DNA from: CAADGL01 sp964643885
GTDB taxonomy: Bacteria; Planctomycetota; Phycisphaerae; UBA1845; Fen-1342
Assembly (NCBI GenBank): GCA_964643885.1
Contig: CAZXUI010000076.1
Location: forward strand, 1 to 23,127
DNA: 23,127 nucleotides
Reading direction: 5' to 3'
Every line of letters begins with the position of its first letter. Positions within the stretch are counted from its first letter, which is position 1. The translations under genes and the position numbers were made by a program. Below the pieces are notes generated by a model. The model saw only the letters and a program-made list of their open reading frames with translations, had not been told where the DNA came from and did no database searches. Shown here piece by piece: positions 14,407 through 21,564 of this stretch.

Positions 14407-14925
14407 TCATGCGGGCGGCACCGCCTTCGCCGCCGCCCGCGACGGGCTCAGCAGGAACAGCGCACAGATCACCGCCAGCCCCGCCAGCGCCATCACGATC
14501 GGCCGCGTCGTATCCAGCAACAGCACCGACACCAGCGGATTGCGCCGTGCGGCCCGCTCGACCCGCTCGGCGATCACGTCCAGCCTGGTCGTGCTCAACA
14601 CCACTGCCGGCGGGGCGTCGTTGGGGTCGGGCTTTCGATCCGGGTTGTCGATCATGAGCACCTCGACGTCGCTCGGCTCGAGTCCGAACTCCTTGCGGGC
14701 GATGCGGCTCAGGTAGGTCTCATCGCGCGCCAAGTGCTCGATCTGGTTCTCCAGCGCCTGGATGCGCTGCTGCAACGCCGCGTCGCGCTCAAGCGCAAGC
14801 GCATACTGCTGCCGCGCCTTGCGATACTCCAGCAGCGCCGGCAGGATCAGGCACGCCGCCAGCGTCGCCCCGCCGATCAGAAAAATGCTCCAGAACAACG
14901 CGGGCGATCCGCCGGGCCGCGCCAT
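14407..14925 (-). CDS. FtsB/DivIC-like septum formation protein
   Basis: A 172-residue membrane protein with a transmembrane segment at about 10-32 (LFWSIFLIGGATLAACLILP), a coiled coil at about 34-72 (YRKARQQYALALERDAALQQ and on) and then YLSRIARKEFGLEPSDVEVL. The last block matches the end of FtsB/DivIC proteins (YIEEIARKELGMV-type). These proteins join FtsL and FtsQ/DivIB in the divisome. Unlike usual short FtsB (about 90-130 residues), it has about 70 extra residues with a second hydrophobic segment near 138-158 (RPIVMALAGLAVICALFLLS), so both ends may be cytoplasmic. GAGGG before ATG 14925 supports the start. It lies 83 bases after eno on the same strand; eno-ftsB adjacency is widely conserved and strengthens the call. 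Confidence 0.75.
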   Translation of the reverse strand: MARPGGSPALFWSIFLIGGATLAACLILPALLEYRKARQQYALALERDAALQQRIQALENQIEHLARDETYLSRIARKEFGLEPSDVEVLMIDNPDRKPDPNDAPPAVVLSTTRLDVIAERVERAARRNPLVSVLLLDTTRPIVMALAGLAVICALFLLSPSRAAAKAVPPA

Positions 14926-15008
14926 CTCGATCCCTCGTCTTGCGGTTCATTCCGGCCGCCGCGCCGCCGCGCGATCCGTCGCCCGCCGCGCCCGGCCGTC
15001 CCCCGTCT

Positions 15009-16307
<1,299 letters not shown>

Positions 16308-16310
16308 CGT

Positions 16311-16793
16311 TCACTCTCTCCCTAGGGCCGGCGCCGCGGCCGGCTGAGGTTCGCTTGGCTGGCTCGCCGCCGGCTGCGTCGAAAGGACCGGCAGCGGCGG
16401 CGTGGGCTGCGGCCGGTCGACATTGGCCAGCGTGACGACGAATCCGCCCAGCCGCGGGCTCGGATCGCGATAGCCGACGACCTCGATGCGGTCGCCGATG
16501 GCGATCTCGCGCAGATTCGCCGCCTTGTCGTTGATATAGATCTCCGAATCGCCGGTGATCACGGCCAGGACGGTGAGGCGCGGCTCGCCCCGGCCGGGGC
16601 CGGGCACGTCGATCGTCATCTCGCCCGTGTCGAATTGGCAGTCGCGAACCGTGCCGGAGAGCAGCTCGTACTTCTGCGGCGCAGAGGCGCGCTCGCAGCC
16701 CGCCAGGACCCCGGCCGCCGCCAGCACGAGCAGCACGGCCGGCCGCCAGCGGTAGGGGGGCGGCCGGCGGTAGGGGGGGTGTCCTGGGGTCAC
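16311..16793 (-). CDS. Small lipoprotein upstream of eno
   Basis: A 160-residue predicted lipoprotein. It has an unusual Pro/Arg/Tyr-rich n-region (HPPYRRPPPYRWRP), a hydrophobic core and the lipobox LAGC at 30-33. The mature part begins with a compact domain that may be an OB-like beta barrel (LLSGTVRDCQFDTGEMTI, then GDSEIYINDKAANL and IAIGDRIEVVGY), followed by a Pro/Ala/Gln linker to the end. No named family is recognised. It starts at GTG 16793, with GGGAG six bases upstream. The n-region comes from a tandem duplication of CGGTAGGGGGG at about 16750-16779. The stop is three bases from the eno start, so co-translation is likely. A promoter candidate lies at 17021-17050. Confidence 0.78.
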   Translation of the reverse strand: MTPGHPPYRRPPPYRWRPAVLLVLAAAGVLAGCERASAPQKYELLSGTVRDCQFDTGEMTIDVPGPGRGEPRLTVLAVITGDSEIYINDKAANLREIAIGDRIEVVGYRDPSPRLGGFVVTLANVDRPQPTPPLPVLSTQPAASQPSEPQPAAAPALGRE

Positions 16794-17020
16794 GTCGCTC
16801 TCCCGGCGCGCGGCGACCGCCCGCCGCGCGCCGCGATTCTACCGGTCTTCGCTGCACAGCCCAACCCGGCACCCGGGGGGCGGCGCGACCGGCCGGCCGG
16901 GGCGTCCGAACCCGCCGCGCCAAGCGGCGGGCCACTTGGCGATCGATTGATCCCGTGCTTGGCGCACGGGGTTCTGATTGCGGGCGGCACGCCCGCGCTC
17001 CCCGAGCGAGCGGGCGATCC
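16794..17020. repeat. Leader of the eno operon with paired GCCAA/TTGGC-loop hairpins
   Basis: Two hairpins follow each other: CCCGCCGC-GCCAA-GCGGCGGG (16911-16931) and CCCGTGC-TTGGC-GCACGGG (16952-16970). Their loops are complementary. A GCGGGCGGCACGCCCGCGCT palindrome follows at about 16979-16998. The whole block returns in reverse orientation at 23037-23103. On the minus strand it would lie in the transcript between the promoter candidate and the lipoprotein gene. No gene is seen. Confidence 0.8.
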
Positions 17021-17050
17021 ATTATAAAGAGGGCCGACTAGTGGAATCAC
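17021..17050 (-). promoter_or_regulatory. Candidate promoter of the lipoprotein-eno-ftsB operon
   Basis: A perfect TATAAT is read on the minus strand (complement of 17021-17026). Upstream of it at 18 bases spacing is GTGATT (complement of 17045-17050), only three of six matches to TTGACA. The -10 stands out in a GC-rich background. The implied leader of about 220 bases contains the palindromic repeats. Moderate to low confidence. Confidence 0.4.
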
Positions 17051-17277
17051 CGAACCGCCGCGACGAGCGGCTCGAAGAAAGATTCGGCGGGTGGCATGGG
17101 CAAGCGCAGCTTGCCCATGCGGCAGGGGGCGCGTAGGGTGCGAGGCGGGCCTTGCCGACGCGAAAAGCCGTCGTCAGGGCATCCTCGCGTACGCAGCATG
17201 CGTACGCCTGCGGCGAAAGCATGCCACCCTCCGCCCCCTGACGCACCGCCCGACTCGCGCAAGCGGGTCGAATCCAA
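17051..17277. repeat. Repeat-rich leader upstream of htpX
   Basis: Two GCA-loop hairpins are present: CATGGGCAAGC-GCA-GCTTGCCCATG (17095-17119) and GCGTACGCA-GCA-TGCGTACGC (17187-17207). The second runs into TACGCCTGCGGCGAAAGCAT and the following CCACCCTC (17203-17231), a 29-base exact match to 21566-21594. The bottom strand reads GGTGGCAT words typical of the same family. I see no gene; an apparent N-terminal extension of htpX through this region is repeat-encoded. Confidence 0.75.
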
Positions 17278-17283
17278 TATAAT
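17278..17283 (+). promoter_or_regulatory. TATAAT -10 box before htpX
   Basis: A perfect TATAAT lies 38 bases upstream of the htpX start. No good -35 is seen at the expected distance (17255-17260 reads TCGCGC), so it may depend on an activator or an extended region, or be chance. Confidence 0.35.
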
Positions 17284-17320
17284 CGTCACAGCAGAACGTG
17301 CGATGGGAGGAGCTACGACT

Positions 17321-18181
17321 ATGTGGAACTCAGTCAAGACCGCCATGCTGCTGGCAAGCCTGATGGCGCTGTGTGGCGCGGTCGGGTACGTGGCCGGCGG
17401 GCCAAGCGGCCTGCTGATCGGCTTCCTGTTCGGCGGCCTGGGCAACATCATCGCCTTCTTCTTCTCCGATCGCATCGCCATCGCCGCGATGCACGGCCAG
17501 GAGATTCAGCGCGATGACCTGCCCTGGCTGCACGACATGATCCAGGACCTCGCCACGCGGGCCGGCCTGCCCATGCCGCGCGTCTACGTCTGCCCCCAGG
17601 CGGCCCCGAACGCCTTCGCGACCGGCCGCGGGCCGAAGCACGCGGCCGTGGCGATCACCGAGGGGATGCTGCGAAACTTCCCGCGGGACGAGATCGAGGG
17701 CGTCATGGCCCACGAGCTGGCCCACATCCGCAACCGCGACGTGCTCACCGCCACGATTGCCGCGACGCTGGCCGGCATGATCTCCTCGCTGGCCTACATG
17801 ATGATGTGGTTCGGCACCGGCGGCGGAAACCGGCAGGAGAGCAACCCGCTCTCGGCCATCGGCGCGATCCTGATGATCATCCTCGCGCCCATCGCGGCGG
17901 GGCTGATTCAGATGGCCATCTCCCGCTCGCGCGAGTACGCGGCCGACGCGTACGCCGGGCAGTTGACGGAAAACCCGCTCAAGCTCGCGGCCGCCCTGGA
18001 GCGGCTGACGGTCGGCAACGAGCGGATTCCGACGGACGCGAACCCGGCCTATCACAGCATGTTCATCGTCGCGCCGCTCTCGGGCGGCGGGCTGATGTCG
18101 TTGCTGAGCACGCACCCGCCGGTGGAGAAGCGGATCGAGGCGCTTCGGCGGCAGGCGGAGCGGATCGGGTACTTGGCGTAA
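17321..18181 (+). CDS. htpX: M48-family membrane zinc protease HtpX
   Basis: Integral inner-membrane metalloprotease that clears misfolded membrane proteins, often together with FtsH. The 286-residue length is normal. Two N-terminal membrane segments (about 7-26 and 29-49) precede the catalytic part: HELAH at 131-135 binds zinc through both His with Glu132 as base, and SREYAAD at 203-209 supplies the third ligand Glu205. Two more membrane segments are at about 145-163 and 178-199. LPMPRVYVCPQAAPNAFATGR-type sequence (83-103) and THPPVEKRI (264-272) are classical for HtpX. ATG 17321 is chosen for GGGAGGA at 17305-17311, nine bases upstream; an ATG at 17303 is in frame but precedes that site. 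It stands alone on the plus strand behind a TATAAT box. Confidence 0.93.
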   Translation: MWNSVKTAMLLASLMALCGAVGYVAGGPSGLLIGFLFGGLGNIIAFFFSDRIAIAAMHGQEIQRDDLPWLHDMIQDLATRAGLPMPRVYVCPQAAPNAFATGRGPKHAAVAITEGMLRNFPRDEIEGVMAHELAHIRNRDVLTATIAATLAGMISSLAYMMMWFGTGGGNRQESNPLSAIGAILMIILAPIAAGLIQMAISRSREYAADAYAGQLTENPLKLAAALERLTVGNERIPTDANPAYHSMFIVAPLSGGGLMSLLSTHPPVEKRIEALRRQAERIGYLA

Positions 18182-18435
18182 TCGCCTTCCATCGAGCGGT
18201 TGTTCGCATTACTCGTCCCTACCGGTTGGGCCGAACATCGGAACGGATCGCTCTTAGACCCCGGGCAACACGCGTAGAATCTGCGCCAGCGCCAGCTAGC
18301 CGTAACTCCTGTGTGCACAACAAGTTAGGGCGATACCGTACAAGGGATCGATCGAGATTCTCAGCATTCCCGTGTCTCGCGCTTGCGTGCCCCCCCCCGT
18401 CCATTGACGTAAGCTAGTCACAGGGAGTGTGGACG
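18182..18435. other. Lower-GC gap before the Cys-rich peptide cassette
   Basis: No gene recognised. Composition drops from here into the next three genes. A run of nine C lies at 18390-18398, and TAGAAT at 18275-18280 could be a -10 box but has no fitting -35. The AGGGAG at 18422-18427 is the ribosome site of the next gene. Confidence 0.5.
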
Positions 18436-18876
18436 ATGCTCTGGAGAGTGCTCGCAGTCCTTTGGACAGTCGCTGTACTCGTCAAGTCCGTCGTGTACGG
18501 CCTAGATTCCGTCGTGTTATATGTCGCGCAGACCTTTGCGCTCGCGCCTGCCGTCGCCCAGTGGCTCTCAATCGGGCTCCTGCTTGCAGAAGCGACGGCT
18601 GCGTGTCTCCTCGTCTGGCCGGCGTCGCGTTTGCTTGGCTACTTGGTTGGGGCCGGGTTGCTTGCAAGTTTCTCAACGGTTCACCTCACGGCGCTCTGGT
18701 CAAATGACTTGGGCCGGTGTCCATGTTTGGCTGGCCCCTTCCTGGCGCGTGGGCCGCTCGGACACGCACTCATGCTAGGCGTCTGCCTGCTTGCCCTCAC
18801 CATGTGCGTCGTCGGGGGATTGAGTTCGCAGGGTCGAGTTTCCGTCACTGAGGGTCTTCCATGCTCAAGCAACTAG
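18436..18876 (+). CDS. MauE/DoxX-like redox-associated membrane protein
   Basis: A 146-residue protein with four predicted membrane segments (about 3-22, 41-61, 65-84 and 108-129). Between the third and fourth is NDLGRCPCLAGPFL with Cys95-x-Cys97 on an outer loop, then GHALMLGVCLLAL. This topology and the CxC before the last helix fit the MauE-type family, whose members are linked to disulfide formation in partner proteins such as methylamine dehydrogenase. I chose ATG 18436 because AGGGAG (18422-18427) is eight bases upstream; a GTG at 18427 would overlap that site. Its last 16 bases overlap the next gene, a secreted peptide with 12 cysteines, which suggests it helps oxidise that peptide. 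The family call is by topology and motif; the partnership is inference. GC is lower than in flanking genes. Confidence 0.65.
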   Translation: MLWRVLAVLWTVAVLVKSVVYGLDSVVLYVAQTFALAPAVAQWLSIGLLLAEATAACLLVWPASRLLGYLVGAGLLASFSTVHLTALWSNDLGRCPCLAGPFLARGPLGHALMLGVCLLALTMCVVGGLSSQGRVSVTEGLPCSSN

Positions 18877-19190
18877 GTCGAGTCGTGCTCGCGCTTTTCG
18901 TCGTTTCAACGGCTGTCGGAGCGATCATTGGCGATTATGACTGCTACACCGACCAGATTTGCGGAAATGGTAGCAGGAAGTGCTGGGCGAACACAAGCTC
19001 GTGTGTCTATTGCAATGGCGCCACCGTTACGGACATGTGCAAACCGCTGTTGACGTTCACGTGCAGCAGTTCGTTCAATGTACCTTGCGGGTCCACGTTG
19101 AGTGGTAGATGCGTGTCCGCTGGTGGGCCATACGGCACCTGTGGCGCCGGGACCGTGATAAATGACAACTGCCAAGTGTTGGGATGTTAG
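18861..19190 (+). CDS. Secreted 12-cysteine peptide
   Basis: A 109-residue protein with a clear signal peptide (MLKQLGRVVLALFVVSTAVG) and a mature part of about 88 residues containing 12 cysteines, enough for six disulfides. Cysteines occur as QIC, KCW, SCVYC, DMCK, FTCSS, PCG, RCV, TCG and a C-terminal NCQVLGC. The rest is rich in Ser, Thr, Gly and Asn with few charges, like a compact extracellular peptide. It ends in Cys. I recognise no known family; resemblance to knottin or toxin-like scaffolds is general only. Its ATG lies 16 bases inside the end of the MauE-like gene, so the two are probably translated together. A hand count of 18961-19020 gives 33 G/C of 60, clearly below the flanks. 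Confidence 0.75.
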   Translation: MLKQLGRVVLALFVVSTAVGAIIGDYDCYTDQICGNGSRKCWANTSSCVYCNGATVTDMCKPLLTFTCSSSFNVPCGSTLSGRCVSAGGPYGTCGAGTVINDNCQVLGC

Positions 19191-19259
19191 CGTGCCCATG
19201 TAGGCGAGTCGATTCGGCTGAGAGCGCGTTCCCTGGGAATCAAGTCAAGGGAGAGTGAG

Positions 19260-20279
19260 ATGATTGCGGCACTTCTGCTTCTGACAAGCGGCGCCATTCC
19301 TCCGACTGAGATGCTCGACATCTTCACGCAGCGCCTGTCGCGGCTCGACAAGCTCGTTCTCGAGGTTCAGGTCGAGCAGTACTTCGCGCCGTTTTCGGAC
19401 GAATACACGGATCCGGCTTCGTGGGACGGGCCATACGAACCGGCGGACGGCGGACGGCGAATCCTGCGCATCGTGCGCCCGTACGCGGTGGACGAGTCAT
19501 TCGCTGGGGGTGCACCTGTCCCGATCCGAACCTCCTTCAGCCCGCAGCGCGTCGTTCAGAAGCTGTCCGCAACGACGCAGGATGGTCGATCCTACTTCTG
19601 CGTCCATGACAACGATGTCACGCCGTCTACGTATTCCGCCGTGCCGCTGCTTCAGATGTTCGACCTTCAGATCCACGAGAGCTTTGTGCGCGGCCTCAAC
19701 ATCCTCAATCTGCTGCGCGATCATCCGACGGTCGTCGTGGACTGCGTCGGCGACGTGACCAGATATCGCTCCGAAGTGGGCATCGCTGGCTGGGGGGAAT
19801 GGACGGAGATCTACGAGTACGAACTCAATTCGCGCGGGACCCCGCTTCGGTTCGAAATGACGAAAGAGGCACTGGATGGCTCCGGATTTGTTTTTCGTCG
19901 CGAGTTCGTGACGCAGGCTACGATGGAGGTGAACGGAGCTGAGTTGGTTTCGGAAGCGTTCGTCTTCACCTCGAACACGAACGATAATGTCACGCGATAC
20001 GCCGTTCACCGCATGACAGTCACGTCCGCGGCCGTTGACACATCGTTGACTTCCCAGGATGTGCTCTTCGAGCCTGAGACGCGCAACTCGCTCGTCTGGA
20101 CGAAGAACGCCGATCTATCCGAAGGGATCGTGACCTACGACGAGAACGGCACGATACTGGCCCGTGAATCGGACTCCCGAACTGCCCAGCCATGGCGAAA
20201 AACGCTTCTACCGGTGGCGTCGGCCGTTGGCGTGCTGACCATCGTCGCCCTGGCAGCCACCAGGAGAGCAGTTCGCTGA
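19260..20279 (+). CDS. Exported protein with C-terminal membrane anchor, third gene of the Cys-peptide cassette
   Basis: A 339-residue protein. It opens with a short hydrophobic stretch (MIAALLLLTSGA) that could be a signal peptide, though without the usual basic residues. It ends with a membrane segment and basic tail (WRKTLLPVASAVGVLTIVAL, then AATRRAVR), so the bulk would be outside the inner membrane, anchored at the C-terminus. The middle (about 25-290) alternates short strands and helices (LSRLDKLVLEVQVEQYF, RYRSEVGIAGWGEWTEIYEY, TPLRFEMTKEALD) and loosely recalls the LolA/LppX lipoprotein-carrier fold; this is weak. Two Cys are near 117 and 161. AAGGGAG six bases before ATG 19260 supports the start. 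It follows the 12-Cys peptide by 69 bases with no promoter seen. It converges with the methyltransferase, 11 bases apart. No named family recognised. Confidence 0.7.
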   Translation: MIAALLLLTSGAIPPTEMLDIFTQRLSRLDKLVLEVQVEQYFAPFSDEYTDPASWDGPYEPADGGRRILRIVRPYAVDESFAGGAPVPIRTSFSPQRVVQKLSATTQDGRSYFCVHDNDVTPSTYSAVPLLQMFDLQIHESFVRGLNILNLLRDHPTVVVDCVGDVTRYRSEVGIAGWGEWTEIYEYELNSRGTPLRFEMTKEALDGSGFVFRREFVTQATMEVNGAELVSEAFVFTSNTNDNVTRYAVHRMTVTSAAVDTSLTSQDVLFEPETRNSLVWTKNADLSEGIVTYDENGTILARESDSRTAQPWRKTLLPVASAVGVLTIVALAATRRAVR

Positions 20280-20290
20280 CCGAGCTGCGC

Positions 20291-21073
20291 TCAACGCAGC
20301 CTTCCCACAATCACATCCGTGTCGTACACGATCTCCACCACGCTGCCGCGGGCGTGCTCCGCGAACAGCCGCTCCAGCCGCTCAAGCAGCTCCTCGTGCC
20401 GCGGCTGGCCGCGGGCCGGCATGTAGGACGCCGACAGCGTCCGGCCCGTCAGCCCGTCCAGGTCCAGCCGCTGAACGTTCGGAAAAAACGCCTGCCGCCG
20501 CTCGGCCGGGCCGAAGAAGCGCTCCAGCCGGTCGTCGGTGTGCACGTTTTCGTGCCGGACCTTCGTGTAATCCGTCGCCAGCTCCAGGATCAGCGCCTCG
20601 TACGCCGCCAGGAAGGGCGTGTCGCTGCGGCGCTCGTTCCACAGCAGCGCCACGTGCCCCGGCTCGCGAAGCACGCGCAGCGCCTCGGCCCGCGCCCGAT
20701 CCACATCGAACCAGTGAAATGCCTGCGCCGCCGTCAGCCAGTCCACGCACGCATCCGGCAGGCCGGTCGCCTCGGCCGTGCCGGCCAGGCTGTGAAAGCG
20801 CGGCTCGCCGCCCAGCAGCCGCTCGGCCGCGGCTCGCATCGGCTCATTCGGCTCGACGGCGAAGGCCTCCAGGCCGCGCTTCAGCAGCCGCCGCGTCCAG
20901 ATACCCGTCCCGGAGCCCACGTCCGCCACCGCCTGCCCGGCCGACAGGCCGAACTCGGCCGCCAGCCAGTCCAACACGGCCGGCGGATAGTCCGGCCGGT
21001 AGCGGATGTAGTCGTCGACGCGATTTCCGAATCGCTGCGTGGCGTCGGCAGGGGGGTGGTGCGGGGCGCTCAT
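20291..21073 (-). CDS. Class I SAM-dependent methyltransferase
   Basis: A 260-residue methyltransferase with a Rossmann core. Motif I VADVGSGTGIWTRRLL is at about 49-64, acidic motif II is AVEPNEPMRAAA (72-83), and a motif IV-like WLTAAQAFHWFDVDRA follows. The N-terminus (RFGNRVDDYIRYRPDYPPAV) resembles ubiquinone/trans-aconitate-type methyltransferases of the Methyltransf_11 group. These act on small molecules; the substrate cannot be told. The C-terminal half (YTKVRHENVH, RTLSASYMPARGQPRHEELL) is conserved in this subgroup. I chose ATG 21073; a GTG at 21130 is in frame but would add 19 unlikely residues next to repeats, and neither has a strong ribosome site. No operon partner; it converges on the cassette. 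Confidence 0.85.
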   Translation of the reverse strand: MSAPHHPPADATQRFGNRVDDYIRYRPDYPPAVLDWLAAEFGLSAGQAVADVGSGTGIWTRRLLKRGLEAFAVEPNEPMRAAAERLLGGEPRFHSLAGTAEATGLPDACVDWLTAAQAFHWFDVDRARAEALRVLREPGHVALLWNERRSDTPFLAAYEALILELATDYTKVRHENVHTDDRLERFFGPAERRQAFFPNVQRLDLDGLTGRTLSASYMPARGQPRHEELLERLERLFAEHARGSVVEIVYDTDVIVGRLR

Positions 21074-21130
21074 GCGTGCGGAGTGTAGCGGAGCGGCGTG
21101 CAGCGTGCAGGGGGTGGCGCCGCGGCGCAC

Positions 21131-21564
21131 CGGGGCTTTTCACCTGTCGCAGGTCACGCTGCTCCGAAAATGGGGGACCGGTCTCCGACCGGTCGCGGAG
21201 CGGCGCTGTCGACGGCGGTTCGCGTCCGCAGGACTCACCGGTTTTCATCCAAGATGGCGATCGCCCCGATCGTGTGGTCCTGGTGCGGGACTCCCATCTC
21301 GCACCCTTGGATGAAAAGGCGGTGCGGGTTCGGCCATTTTGTGACGTGATCTGAGCCGCAGGCCCCACGGACGACGTGAGAGGACGACCTTTCCGGTGGC
21401 TTCAAGCCACCGGCTACGGCCGTTTGCCCTGACGGGCAGGAGAGCGACAGGTCGGAGACCTGTCGCCCAGTGACCGGTCAGAGACCGGTCCCCCAATGTT
21501 GAGGAGACCGGTCCCCCAACTGTTGAGGAGACCGGTCCCGCACTTTCTGAGCAGCAGCGCAAGC
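21131..21564 (+). repeat. Composite dispersed repeat, copy B
   Basis: Contains in order a GACCGGTCTCCGACCGGTC palindrome (about 21178-21196); a module bounded by 12-base inverted repeats TTTTCATCCAAG (21242-21253) and CTTGGATGAAAA (21306-21317) with a 52-base interior; the 190-base segment 21307-21496 that aligns with 3859-4048; three GAGACCGGTCCC units (21481-21540); and the right end TTTCTGAGCAGCAG. The repeat runs directly into the 3' end of the next minus-strand gene. No gene is recognised between 21074 and 21564. Confidence 0.85.

Noticed and set aside
17096..17320. N-terminal extension of HtpX by 75 residues
   Set aside because: The extension is encoded by palindromic repeats; GGGAGGA at 17305-17311 and the family N-terminus place the start at 17321.
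18182..18435. tRNA or small RNA gene in the lower-GC gap
   Set aside because: I found no tRNA-like cloverleaf or conserved T-arm, only short inverted words; nothing that supports an RNA gene.
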